From assembly GCA_019638015.1 (NCBI GenBank), contig JAHBUP010000001.1, forward strand, positions 3,442,424 to 3,506,423: a DNA stretch of 64,000 nucleotides, written 5' to 3'. The DNA is from Melioribacteraceae bacterium (GTDB taxonomy: Bacteria; Bacteroidota; Ignavibacteria; Ignavibacteriales; Melioribacteraceae). Under the pieces are notes generated by a model. The model was not told the origin of the DNA. It worked only from the letters and a program-made list of their open reading frames with translations, and ran no database searches. The position numbers were made by a program, and so were the translations under genes. Of the stretch, positions 38,749 to 47,189 are shown piece by piece (position 1 is the stretch's first letter; each line of letters opens with the position of its first letter).

Positions 38749-39063
38749 TTAACAGCATACTTTTTTAAATAATTTATTTAGTTCTTCTTTTGCTTTTTCC
38801 ATCGTTTTGTTATTCAAACAATAGCAAACCTTTGGACCTTCAATTTCCCCTTCAATTAATCCAACTCGTTTTAGTTCTTTCAAGTGTTGAGAGACCGTTG
38901 ATTGAGCGAGTGGAAGTAATTCAACAATATCGCCGCAAACGCAAACATTTTTGTGAGCCAAAATTTTTAGAATACTGACTCGCGCAGGATGGGATAATGC
39001 CTTTGCGACATCAGCAATCCAAATTTCATCCTGTGTAAATTCATCCAATTTTGATTTCGCCAT
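38749..39063 (-). CDS. ArsR-family repressor of the arsM unit
   Basis: 104 aa winged-helix protein. NVCVCGDI in helix 3 is an As(III)-type CxC site, followed by [21 protein letters not shown] (recognition region read in two parts) and a C-terminal double cysteine (KKVCC) that could give a third ligand. It is a different branch from the arsR at 33681 (about 104 against 114 aa, different tail). Upstream gene of arsM. The operator candidate lies 20 bases before its ATG. Confidence 0.9.
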   Translation of the reverse strand: MAKSKLDEFTQDEIWIADVAKALSHPARVSILKILAHKNVCVCGDIVELLPLAQSTVSQHLKELKRVGLIEGEIEGPKVCYCLNNKTMEKAKEELNKLFKKVCC

Positions 39064-39083
39064 CCTAATTTCCTAAATCGTTC

Positions 39084-39099
39084 ATCGTAAATATACGAT
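39084..39099 (-). promoter_or_regulatory. candidate operator of the arsR-arsM unit
   Basis: ATCGT (39084-39088) and ACGAT (39095-39099) form an inverted repeat with a 6-base AT spacer, extended imperfectly by TTC and GAA. Position just upstream of the arsR ATG at 39063 fits autoregulation. The arms differ from the 34040 site, in line with two distinct repressors. Confidence 0.4.
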
Positions 39100-39205
39100 T
39101 GAATGGTGTCTGTGTCAAGATTTTTTTCTTCTCAGAAAACTTTAAACCTCACTTTCATGTTTATTGTCATATCTGGGCATGATGAACTAACTTTGAAAGG
39201 AAATT

Positions 39206-41629
39206 ATGAGCTTTTTACGTATCGCGGCAGTTATTTTATTTTTAACTCTTAGCACTTCTACTAACTTTAGTCAGCAATCAACTTCTAATAATTCATATAG
39301 TATTGAGGGATTGGTATTCGATTTATCAACTTCAAAACCAATGGAATTTGCTAACATTGTTCTCTTTACTGAATCAGATTCCCTGCAGGCGAATGGTACG
39401 GTTACAAATAGAGATGGGAAATTTGTTTTAACCGGAATTAAAAAGGGTACTTATTTTTTACGCGCAAGTTATATTGGATACGATAATTTTTTCTCAAGCA
39501 GATTGATAATTCAGAATAATGATCTGGATTTTGGGAAAATTTATCTTGCACCTAAATCAATTGGTATTAATGATGTTGTTGTTAGCGGCCAAAGAGCACC
39601 AATTTCCTACGAAATAGATAAGAAAGTAATAAATGTAAGTGAGAATTTTTCTGCTAGTTCCGGCACTGCTGTAGATATACTGGAAAATATTCCTTCGGTT
39701 ACAGTAGATATCGAAGGAAATGTTAGCTTAAGAGGCAGCGGCAATTTTAAAGTGTTAATCGACGGTCGTCCCTCAATTCTAGATCCGGCAGATGCTCTTC
39801 AACAAATACCAGCTAGTTCAATTGAAAACATTGAAATCATTACCAATCCTTCGGCAAAATATGATCCCGAGGGTACTTCAGGCATAATCAACGTGATTCT
39901 AAAAAAGAGTAAAAACCAGGGTATTAGTGGTGTTTTTGAATTAAATGGCGGACTAAAGGATAAATATGGCGGCGAGATAATAACCGACATTAAAGAGGAA
40001 GCATTCCAAGCTAATATTGGTCTCAATTATAATAATAGAAATTTTGGTGGTACGGAAAGTGAGAACAACTGGACTAATGATGGTTCCAAAATTTCCTATT
40101 ATAACTCCAGCGGTAATTCTAGCCGTGGAATGGAGCATTATGGCATTCGAGGTTCTTTATCATTTGATATGGGGAGTCAAAGATTATTAATGTTCGGTGG
40201 GAGATTTGGTGGAAGATCTCATTTTGGCAATTCTAGTTTAGACTACTCGGAATGGACTTCCTCTAACTTGAATAGGATTAATTTACTTAGTAACTCACAG
40301 GATAGCAGAAAGGGAAATAATTTCACTTTATTCGCTAACTATCAGCATCCATTTGAAACTAAAGGGCATCAGCTAAGTGCTGAGCTCAACTTTCAATCCG
40401 GAAGTTCGAATGAAGAAAACGTGCATCGTTTAATTGATGTAAATAAAATTTTAAGCGGACAAATTTCGACTGAGGATGGGCCCGGCAATGAGATTGAGGC
40501 AAAATTAGATTATACTCTTCCATTAGGTATTGATTCAAAATTTGAAGCGGGTTTTCAAAGTGAGTTTGAGTTCGATACTGAACAAACCGGATTGCAAAAC
40601 TTTAATCCCCTCACACAGTTGTTTGATAGAGATCCACTTTATGATAAGGATATTTCCTACGATAAACAGGAAATTGCTATTTATACAATGTTCGCAAGCA
40701 AGTTTAATAAATTTGGCTATCAGTTAGGTTTTAGAACCGAACATACCGGGCGTTCGATTGAACTGAATTCTACAAATCAATTATTTGAAATTGATAAATG
40801 GGATTATTTCCCATCAGCTCATATTTCGTATGAATTTTTCCCCGGCCATCAAATGATGACCAGTTACACAAGAAGAATTAACCGCCCAAGAGGCTGGGAA
40901 TTGGAGCCTTTTGAAACATGGGTGAACTCGTACAATCTTCGAATTGGAAATCCGGCATTGCTTCCTGAGTATATAGATTCGTATGAGTTTGGCTATCAAA
41001 CATTATTAGGTAAAAGTGTTCTTTCAATGGAAGCCTATTATAGAATCACCAACAATCGTATAGAGCGAATTCGGTCAATATATTCTGATAAAGTCACACT
41101 CCAATCAGTCGAAAACATTGGAAAAGATTTTGCATTAGGTACTGAATTGTTTTTCAACTTTGATCCGGTTAATAATTGGAACGTGAATCTGATGGCAAAC
41201 ATTTTTGATTATACAATTGATGGCAAATTATATGGTGAAGATTTTAGCCGAAATAGTTTCAATTGGAATGTAAGATTCAATAATAGTTTTAAAATTGGTG
41301 AAACTACTCAGTTGCAATTTAACACAAATTATAATAGTCCATCTGTTTCTGCTCAAGGAAAACGAGAGGGATTCGTGTATGCAAATCTAGCCGTAAAACA
41401 GGAGCTATTTGAAAATTTATTAACCGCTACTTTGCAGATTCGTGATCTATTCGGTACTGCGAAATTTGAATCCGTTAACCAATCATTCGATTTCTACAAT
41501 TACCGTTACTCAGAACATGAATCCCCCATTGTTATGTTAAACCTACGCTTCAATATAAACAATTATAAATCTGACAGACGGGATCGTGATGGCGGCATTC
41601 AAGATTCCGGTGAAGGATTCGGAGACTAA
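39206..41629 (+). CDS. TonB-type outer-membrane beta-barrel receptor
   Basis: 807 aa outer-membrane protein. Signal peptide (1-24, ends TNFSQ), a CarboxypepD_reg domain (30-120; IEGLVFDLSTSKPMEFANIV), a plug-like domain (about 125-235; VDILENIPSVTVDIEGNVSLRG), then a 22-strand-type barrel of the OMP_b-brl_3 kind (TSYTRRINRPRGWELEPF; IQDLFGTAKF-like end). No TonB box is obvious. Substrate unknown. Monocistronic with AAGGAAA before ATG and a terminator after it. Divergent from the arsR-arsM unit by 142 bases; I see no evidence that it handles arsenic. Confidence 0.85.
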   Translation: MSFLRIAAVILFLTLSTSTNFSQQSTSNNSYSIEGLVFDLSTSKPMEFANIVLFTESDSLQANGTVTNRDGKFVLTGIKKGTYFLRASYIGYDNFFSSRLIIQNNDLDFGKIYLAPKSIGINDVVVSGQRAPISYEIDKKVINVSENFSASSGTAVDILENIPSVTVDIEGNVSLRGSGNFKVLIDGRPSILDPADALQQIPASSIENIEIITNPSAKYDPEGTSGIINVILKKSKNQGISGVFELNGGLKDKYGGEIITDIKEEAFQANIGLNYNNRNFGGTESENNWTNDGSKISYYNSSGNSSRGMEHYGIRGSLSFDMGSQRLLMFGGRFGGRSHFGNSSLDYSEWTSSNLNRINLLSNSQDSRKGNNFTLFANYQHPFETKGHQLSAELNFQSGSSNEENVHRLIDVNKILSGQISTEDGPGNEIEAKLDYTLPLGIDSKFEAGFQSEFEFDTEQTGLQNFNPLTQLFDRDPLYDKDISYDKQEIAIYTMFASKFNKFGYQLGFRTEHTGRSIELNSTNQLFEIDKWDYFPSAHISYEFFPGHQMMTSYTRRINRPRGWELEPFETWVNSYNLRIGNPALLPEYIDSYEFGYQTLLGKSVLSMEAYYRITNNRIERIRSIYSDKVTLQSVENIGKDFALGTELFFNFDPVNNWNVNLMANIFDYTIDGKLYGEDFSRNSFNWNVRFNNSFKIGETTQLQFNTNYNSPSVSAQGKREGFVYANLAVKQELFENLLTATLQIRDLFGTAKFESVNQSFDFYNYRYSEHESPIVMLNLRFNINNYKSDRRDRDGGIQDSGEGFGD

Positions 41630-41672
41630 ATATTAACAGACCGGTGTAATTACTAGCTAATTTACCTTAATT

Positions 41673-41710
41673 AAATCCCTATTAAAATTTTCTTATGATA
41701 GGGATTTTTT
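41673..41710 (+). terminator. terminator of the outer-membrane receptor gene
   Basis: AAATCCCTAT (41673-41682) pairs with ATAGGGATTT (41698-41707), loop of 15 bases, followed by a T run. It lies 44 bases past the receptor stop and immediately before the DUF134 promoter region. Confidence 0.75.
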
Positions 41711-41719
41711 ATAGGTTTG

Positions 41720-41739
41720 TAATGAGCATATGCTCATTA
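41720..41739 (+). promoter_or_regulatory. perfect 20-bp palindrome upstream of DUF134 gene, probable operator
   Basis: TAATGAGCAT followed by ATGCTCATTA, all ten pairs matching, 18 bases before the chosen ATG at 41758. Just upstream is TAGGTTTG, which fits the TAnnTTTG -7 element of Bacteroidota, so the palindrome would lie at the transcription start. The DUF134 protein has a helix-turn-helix, so autoregulation is a natural inference. Confidence 0.6.
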
Positions 41740-41757
41740 TTTTTTTATGGAGAAATG

Positions 41758-42042
41758 ATGCCTCGTCCTAAGAAAAAAAGAAGAATTTGCTGTTCACCTA
41801 CATCAATATATTTTAAACCAAGAGCCGTACCCCTTAGCAATCTAAAAATTTCCCCAATTAATATGGATGAATTAGAAGCAATCAAACTTGCCGATTTTGA
41901 TAAGCTTAGTCATGAACAAGGAGCATCAAAAATGAAAATTAGTAGGGCTACCTTTGGCAGAATTTTAGAGACCGCCCGTTTTAAAGTGGCTGACGCTTTG
42001 CTAAATGGTAAAGCAATCGAAATAATAACAATAAATAATTGA
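41758..42042 (+). CDS. DUF134 helix-turn-helix protein
   Basis: 94 aa from ATG 41758, chosen because GGAGA precedes it and MPRPKKKRRICC is the normal beginning of DUF134 proteins; a longer reading from 41695 would start inside the preceding terminator. ISPINMDELEAIKLADFDKLSHEQGA leads to a sigma-70 region-4-like helix-turn-helix (KMKISRATFGRILETARFKVADAL). Two N-terminal cysteines (ICCSP) may bind metal. These proteins are nearly always encoded next to NifX/NifB-like proteins, as here with a 9-base gap. Confidence 0.87.
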   Translation: MPRPKKKRRICCSPTSIYFKPRAVPLSNLKISPINMDELEAIKLADFDKLSHEQGASKMKISRATFGRILETARFKVADALLNGKAIEIITINN

Positions 42043-42051
42043 GGTACCGTA

Positions 42052-42435
42052 ATGAAATTAGCAATTGCAACAGATGATTTTTCTACAGTTACTGGACATA
42101 TTGGAAGATGTAATGGGTTTCTAATTTATGAAATTGAAGACAATCAGATAATTTCTCGTGAAGAGAGAGAAAATGTGTTTACAAATCATAAATTGGATGG
42201 GGATCATCATCACGGAACACATAATCATTCTCATGGTCATTCCAATTTGGTAACTGGTCTAAATGACTGCTCACACCTAATTTGCTCAAGCGCGGGATGG
42301 CGGGTTGTTGAGGATTTGAAAAAAAATGGAATTGAAGTTATTTTCACTTCAGAAAATGATGCTGAAACTGCCGCATTAACATATTGTAATGGCGAGCTGG
42401 ATGTTTCGTTAGATGGGACATGCCATTCACATTAA
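42052..42435 (+). CDS. NifX/NifB-like iron-molybdenum cofactor-binding domain protein
   Basis: 127 aa of the dinitrogenase iron-molybdenum cofactor fold: MKLAIATDDFSTVTGHIGRCNGFLIYEIE at the N-terminus, CSHLICSSAGWRVVEDLKKNGIEVIFT, and YCNGEL near the end. An inserted His-rich loop (about 46-63: DGDHHHGTHNHSHGHSN) should bind metal. No nitrogenase gene is present; stand-alone members are common in anaerobes and are thought to carry Fe-S or Fe-Mo type clusters. GAGG precedes the ATG. Operon with the DUF134 regulator. Confidence 0.87.
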   Translation: MKLAIATDDFSTVTGHIGRCNGFLIYEIEDNQIISREERENVFTNHKLDGDHHHGTHNHSHGHSNLVTGLNDCSHLICSSAGWRVVEDLKKNGIEVIFTSENDAETAALTYCNGELDVSLDGTCHSH

Positions 42436-42441
42436 ATATTT

Positions 42442-42494
42442 GGAGACTTGGTTAAAAGCCAGTGCGCCGGACTTAGCTGGACGGCGCTGTCTCC
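42442..42494 (+). other. GC-rich structured element after the NifX-like gene
   Basis: Outer stem GGAGAC (42442-42447) with GTCTCC (42489-42494) and inner stem GCGCCG (42464-42469) with CGGCGC (42482-42487), a 12-base loop and a strongly asymmetric internal loop (16 bases against 1). CCAG/CTGG offers an alternative inner pairing. It starts 7 bases after the stop and has no T tract, so it is not a standard terminator. The rest of the 277-base gap to 42713 shows nothing I can name. Confidence 0.45.
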
Positions 42495-42712
42495 GTGTAT
42501 AATATTTCTCTATTTAATAAACTAAAGAGTAACTACTGACTGCAATTAAGTCCAATGGTTCTTATTCAAGCGAACGCTCATTTAAAAAGAGAAAAAAAAT
42601 AGTTTTGTAACCATTCTAACAATTCCCTAAATTAGAACAAAAAGAAAGCCCGCTAATTAATGCTCACACCAGAAATTTCAATAACTACACTCACACCATT
42701 AAAAGGACATAT

Positions 42713-45700
42713 ATGAAAAAACTACTTTTTTTCACATTCCTATTATTTTCATTTGCGGCAACAATTTACGCCCAAATTGACGCAACAATGCTTCAGTATC
42801 CAGACGTATCCAAAACTCATATTGTATTTTCATATGCTGGTGATTTATGGACAGTTCCTAAAGAAGGTGGAACTGCATTAAAATTGAGTTCCCCCAAAGG
42901 ACAGGAAATATTTCCTAAATTTTCTCCTGATGGTTCTCAAATAGCCTTTAGCGGAAATTATGATGGTAATATTGATGTATATGTTGTTCCAACTACAGGA
43001 GGAGTTCCAACACGAGTTACAAACCATGGGATGACGGATCGAATTATTGATTGGTATCCTGATGGGAAAAATTTACTTTATGCATCATCTAAACACAGTG
43101 GAAAGCAACGGTTCAGTCAATTTTACAAAGTTTCGGTTCAAGGTGGACTCCCGGTGGTACTACCTGTCCCTTATGGCGAGCATGCTTCATTATCTCCGGA
43201 TGGTAAACAGATTGCATATACTAATAAAACTGAATCATTCCGGACATGGAAAAGATACCGCGGCGGAGATGCGGCAGATATTTGGCTTTTTGATTTAGAA
43301 AAATTTACCGTTGATTATATTATTGAAAATCCCGCCGGCGATGAATTACCAATGTGGAGCGGAAGAAAAATTTATTTTATCTCTGACCGTGGACCAGAAA
43401 TAAGAATGAATATTTGGTCATATAATATTGATACAAAAGAACTAAAACAGATTACTAAATTCACCGATTTTGATATACATTTTCCCTCGCTTGGTCCAGC
43501 AGAAATAGTATTTGAAAATGGAGGGAAATTATATTTATTAAATTTATCTGATGAGAAGTATCGTGAAGTTAAAGTAAATGTTGTAACAGATGCTATTACT
43601 CTAATGCCAAGGAATGAAAAAGTTGATAAACTTATTCAAAACTTTTCACTTTCCCCCGATGGCAAAAGAGGCGCAATTGAAGCACGCGGTGAAATATTTA
43701 ATGTGCCTGCCGAAAATGGGGCAGTAATTAATCTAACTAAAAGCTCTGGAACTGCCGAAAGATACCCTGCATGGTCTCCAAATGGGAAATATATCGCCTA
43801 TTGGAGCGATAAATCCGGCGAGTATGAATTAACAATCCGCGATATGCAAAAGCCGGGTGAAGAAAAAAAATTAACCTCATATAAAGAAGGGTATAGATAT
43901 AATTTATATTGGTCTCCCAATAGCAAAATGTTAGCATTCGTTGATAAAGCAATGGAGATAATTATTTATGATATGGAGAATGACAAAACCTATAAAGTTG
44001 ATAAAGCAAAATATTGGTATCAAGGTGCTCTCGCGCAATTCAAACCAAGCTGGTCATCAGACAGCAGGTGGCTTGCCTATCAGAATGATTTAGTGAATAG
44101 AAGCAGTGCCATTTTTATTTATGATACGAAAGAAAAAAAATCGATCCAGGCAACTTCAGGTTTTTATAGTGATACTGAACCGGTTTTTGATCCTGACGGC
44201 AAATTCTTATACTTTTTAACAAACAGAAATTTTGCACCGGTTTATAGCGATTTTGAAAATTCTTTCGTCTATCCGAATTCTACGAACCTAGCACTTGTTC
44301 CTTTAACTAATGATATAGTTTCCCCTCTCGCCCCCAAAAATGATACCACTTCAATAAAAAAAGAAGAAGTAAAAAAGGAGGAAAATAAAGATGGGAAGAA
44401 AACTGAAGCCAAAAAGGATTCAACAAAAGAGGTCAAAATAGTATTTGATAATTTCGAGAATAGAGTAGTCATTTTACCAACAATCCCAGGTAACTTTGCT
44501 CGCTTAGCGGCTGTAACCGGAAAGTTAATTTTTCACCGAACTCCAAATAGTGGTTCTTCTGATAAGATTAAACCTATCTATTATTTTGATTTGGAGAAGC
44601 GGGAAGAGAAAAAAATTATTGATGACGCCGATGCATTTGAAGTTTCGGCTAATGGTAAAAAAATTGCCATTGTGAAATCGGGATCATTTGCTGTAGTTGA
44701 TATTGCTGAGAATCAAAAACTCGACAAAAAAATGCCAACTACGATGATGGAGATGACTGTTGATCCAAAAGCTGAATGGAAACAAATATTTAATGATGTA
44801 TGGCGTTTTCAAAGAGATTTCTTTTATGATAAAAATATGCATGGCGTTAATTGGGATAAAATGAGAGATCGTTACGGAAAATTAGTCGATTATTGTGTCA
44901 CTCGCTGGGACTTAAATTTTATCCTTGGTGAGCTTATTTCTGAATTGAATGCCTCCCACACTTATAGGGGGGGCGGTGATACTGACGAAGCCGATTTTAG
45001 AAATGTTGGTTATCTTGGAATTGATTGGGAAATAGCAAATGGTGCTTATCGAATTAAAAAAATTCTTACTGGTGCAATTTGGGATACTGAGGTTCGTTCA
45101 CCTCTTTCGATGCCGGGACTCAAAATAAAAGAGGGAGATTATATTTTATCAGTGAATGGCCAGCCATTAGATATATTAAAAGCACCATGGGGTGCCTTCG
45201 AAGGATTGGCGGATAAAACGGTTGAACTTACAGTTAATGACAAACCAACATTTGATGGCGCTAAAAATATAATTGTATCGGCATTATCCTCAGAAACACG
45301 GTTGAGAAATCTTTCATGGATCGAATCAAATAGAAAATATGTTGAGGAAAAAACAAATGGCAAAGTTGGATATATCTATGTTCCAAGCACAGGTGTGAGC
45401 GATGGACAATATGAACTGGTAAGAATGTTTTATGCTCAATTTGATAAATCAGCATTAATAATTGATGAAAGATTTAATAATGGTGGACAAATTCCGGATC
45501 GTTTCATAGAATTATTAAATAGAAAGCCACTTGCATATTGGGCAGTGCGTGACGGTAAAAATTGGCAATGGCCGCCAACCGCTCATTTCGGTCCAAAAGT
45601 AATGTTGATTAATGGATGGAGTGGTTCTGGTGGTGATGCGTTCCCCGACTATTTTAGAAAAGCTGGACTTGGATCTTTAATTGGGACAAGAACCTGGGGA

Positions 45701-45961
45701 GGATTAATAGGAATTACAGGTATGCCGGCGCTTATTGATGGCGGTAATATATCAGTACCAACCTTCAGAATGTATGATCCTGATGGTAAATGGTTTAAAG
45801 AAGGACATGGTGTTGATCCTGATATTGAGGTAGTTGATGATCCTTCAAAATTAGCCAAAGGGATTGATCCTCAACTTGATCGTGCAATTGAAGAGATGTT
45901 GAATTCTCTCAAACAAGCTCCGTATGCCGAGCCAAAGCAGCCAGCGTATGAAAAACGATAA
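42713..45961 (+). CDS. exported Tricorn-like S41 protease
   Basis: 1082 aa. Signal peptide 1-20 (ends IYAQ). Residues 25-310 and 320-560 form two beta-propellers made of TolB/WD-like repeats (FPKFSPDGSQIAFSG; YPAWSPNGKYIAYWS). A Lys/Glu-rich linker (about 540-575) precedes the C-terminal half: a C1 helical domain (WRFQRDFFYDKNMHGVNW), a PDZ domain (about 760-850) and the S41 core (LIIDERFNNGGQIPDR; GWSGSGGDAFPDYFRKAGLG with the likely nucleophile Ser972). It is the Tricorn architecture, exported here. It probably degrades peptides in the periplasm, alongside the S46 peptidase. AAAGGA before ATG. Confidence 0.92.
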   Translation: MKKLLFFTFLLFSFAATIYAQIDATMLQYPDVSKTHIVFSYAGDLWTVPKEGGTALKLSSPKGQEIFPKFSPDGSQIAFSGNYDGNIDVYVVPTTGGVPTRVTNHGMTDRIIDWYPDGKNLLYASSKHSGKQRFSQFYKVSVQGGLPVVLPVPYGEHASLSPDGKQIAYTNKTESFRTWKRYRGGDAADIWLFDLEKFTVDYIIENPAGDELPMWSGRKIYFISDRGPEIRMNIWSYNIDTKELKQITKFTDFDIHFPSLGPAEIVFENGGKLYLLNLSDEKYREVKVNVVTDAITLMPRNEKVDKLIQNFSLSPDGKRGAIEARGEIFNVPAENGAVINLTKSSGTAERYPAWSPNGKYIAYWSDKSGEYELTIRDMQKPGEEKKLTSYKEGYRYNLYWSPNSKMLAFVDKAMEIIIYDMENDKTYKVDKAKYWYQGALAQFKPSWSSDSRWLAYQNDLVNRSSAIFIYDTKEKKSIQATSGFYSDTEPVFDPDGKFLYFLTNRNFAPVYSDFENSFVYPNSTNLALVPLTNDIVSPLAPKNDTTSIKKEEVKKEENKDGKKTEAKKDSTKEVKIVFDNFENRVVILPTIPGNFARLAAVTGKLIFHRTPNSGSSDKIKPIYYFDLEKREEKKIIDDADAFEVSANGKKIAIVKSGSFAVVDIAENQKLDKKMPTTMMEMTVDPKAEWKQIFNDVWRFQRDFFYDKNMHGVNWDKMRDRYGKLVDYCVTRWDLNFILGELISELNASHTYRGGGDTDEADFRNVGYLGIDWEIANGAYRIKKILTGAIWDTEVRSPLSMPGLKIKEGDYILSVNGQPLDILKAPWGAFEGLADKTVELTVNDKPTFDGAKNIIVSALSSETRLRNLSWIESNRKYVEEKTNGKVGYIYVPSTGVSDGQYELVRMFYAQFDKSALIIDERFNNGGQIPDRFIELLNRKPLAYWAVRDGKNWQWPPTAHFGPKVMLINGWSGSGGDAFPDYFRKAGLGSLIGTRTWGGLIGITGMPALIDGGNISVPTFRMYDPDGKWFKEGHGVDPDIEVVDDPSKLAKGIDPQLDRAIEEMLNSLKQAPYAEPKQPAYEKR

Positions 45962-45992
45962 ACAGTTTTTTAATGAAAGTGATGATTAACTA

Positions 45993-46016
45993 AAAGAGCG
46001 GCGTAAGCCGCTCTTT
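45993..46016. terminator. bidirectional stem-loop between Tricorn-like and jelly-roll genes
   Basis: Perfect 10-bp stem AAAGAGCGGC (45993-46002) and GCCGCTCTTT (46007-46016) closed by a GTAA tetraloop of the GNRA type, flanked by A-rich and T-rich sequence. Serves the convergent genes ending at 45961 and 46046. Confidence 0.8.
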
Positions 46017-46045
46017 CAGTTTAGAGGAGGCATTATGAAGCAATA

Positions 46046-47107
46046 TCAATTAAAAATCCAATCCCACAAATCTTTTTCGCGAATATTTTTACTTCTCTTT
46101 TGATCATTCCAAAATTTCACATATTTTCTTTGATCTGTAATACCAATTGGTCCCTCATAAATTCCGCCAACATTATAGCCATCGTATACTCTAACCGAAA
46201 TTAAATTTTCTTTACCAAATTCAAGTACACCATCCGGGAGATAATACCCGCGAAGCTGACGGTACTCATTTTCCTTATTAAATCTTTCCGGTACAGGATT
46301 TCCTTTCATACTTCCGGTTGAACCAATTAATTTGCCATTTATATATACTTCATCAATATCATCGACCTTACCCAATACTAAAACTAATTTTTTTCCATTT
46401 AAAGATTGAGGCATTTTAAATGATTTTTGATACCACGCAAATCCATCATAGTTTTCATAACCCTGAGATTCCCACGAAGAAGGTACTAAAATTTGATTCC
46501 AACTACTCTCCACTTCATTTTTCCATTGCATATCATCGCCGGTATTGAAGAACCAATAGCCTGCTAAATTAATATCGAGCCGAAGACTAGAGCTCGATTC
46601 ATAAATTCCAATATCTCCATCAACAATACCTCCGCCAAGTTGAGAATCATAGACCCTTACTGCTATAGTATTTTCTCTATTAAATTGAATTAGTTCAGCG
46701 GGAATAAAGTAATTACGCCAAAAATTATAAGCTGTTTTGTAGTTTGGAGGAAAAGTGCCTGATGATCCTATCAAAGTACCGTTAAAATATACTTCATCAA
46801 CATCATCAATTCTTCCCAATCCTAAATACAAATTTGATTCTGAAAGTCTGCTCGGAATATTGACTCTGGTTCTATACCATGCATATCCATTATATCCGTT
46901 ATAACCCTGATCTTCCCACTGGCTAGGCACTCTTATCCATTCCCAATTAGAATCATTATAATTTTTACTCGCCCAATTTTTGTCATCTCCAATCGAAAAT
47001 TTCCATCTTCCCTTAAATGACATTACTTTATCCATATCCTGTCCATAGAGATTTATTACTACTGCGAAAAGGGTAAGGATTATGATTAAAAATATTTTGC
47101 GTGCCAT
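46046..47107 (-). CDS. exported twin jelly-roll protein (GH2 sugar-binding-like), no catalytic domain
   Basis: 353 aa. Signal peptide (1-22, ends LYGQ). Two tandem copies of a galactose-binding-like jelly roll, about 27-185 and 188-340. Each has the same order of motifs: GxWxFxxGDD, VPSxWExQGYxxYxG then AWY, LGxxDDxDEVYxNGxLIGS, and VRVYD near the end, as in the sugar-binding domain of GH2 beta-galactosidases. There is no glycosidase core, so a carbohydrate-binding or surface role is more likely than catalysis. It follows the HEAT-like gene on the same strand by 82 bases; boxes upstream may be bound by the response regulator at 47739. Confidence 0.8.
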   Translation of the reverse strand: MARKIFLIIILTLFAVVINLYGQDMDKVMSFKGRWKFSIGDDKNWASKNYNDSNWEWIRVPSQWEDQGYNGYNGYAWYRTRVNIPSRLSESNLYLGLGRIDDVDEVYFNGTLIGSSGTFPPNYKTAYNFWRNYFIPAELIQFNRENTIAVRVYDSQLGGGIVDGDIGIYESSSSLRLDINLAGYWFFNTGDDMQWKNEVESSWNQILVPSSWESQGYENYDGFAWYQKSFKMPQSLNGKKLVLVLGKVDDIDEVYINGKLIGSTGSMKGNPVPERFNKENEYRQLRGYYLPDGVLEFGKENLISVRVYDGYNVGGIYEGPIGITDQRKYVKFWNDQKRSKNIREKDLWDWIFN

Positions 47108-47160
47108 TGTATTATCTTCTTTATTTTCTATTCAAACTTATTTATAAAATTGTTTAGCGA

Positions 47161-47187
47161 AGTCATCAATTTGTAAAAAGTTGTCAC
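47161..47187 (-). promoter_or_regulatory. pair of GTCA boxes 21 bases apart, upstream of the jelly-roll gene
   Basis: AGTCAT at 47161 and TTGTCAC at 47181 place GTCA at 47162 and 47183, 21 bases apart, the same spacing as in the boxes at 47677 and 47698. It overlaps the small gap between two co-oriented genes. Candidate OmpR-type regulator site by similarity to that second region. Confidence 0.35.
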
Positions 47188-47189
47188 CA

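Noticed and set aside
39206..41629. The TonB-type receptor as part of arsenic handling
   Set aside because: It is divergent from the arsR-arsM unit and has its own terminator. Nothing in the protein points to arsenic.
41695..42042. Longer reading of the DUF134 gene from an upstream ATG (115 aa)
   Set aside because: That start lies inside the stem of the preceding terminator, and the extra 21 residues would be translated across the palindrome. DUF134 proteins begin at MPRPKK, with GGAGA before it.
42442..42494. tRNA or tRNA-like gene
   Set aside because: At 53 bases it is too short, and there is no T-arm consensus or 7-bp acceptor; only two stems form.
46035..46103. Short plus-strand ORF of 22 codons with a strong GAGGAGG site
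   Set aside because: It runs antisense over the 3' end of the jelly-roll gene and encodes no recognisable peptide. The purine run may be chance; kept only as a note.
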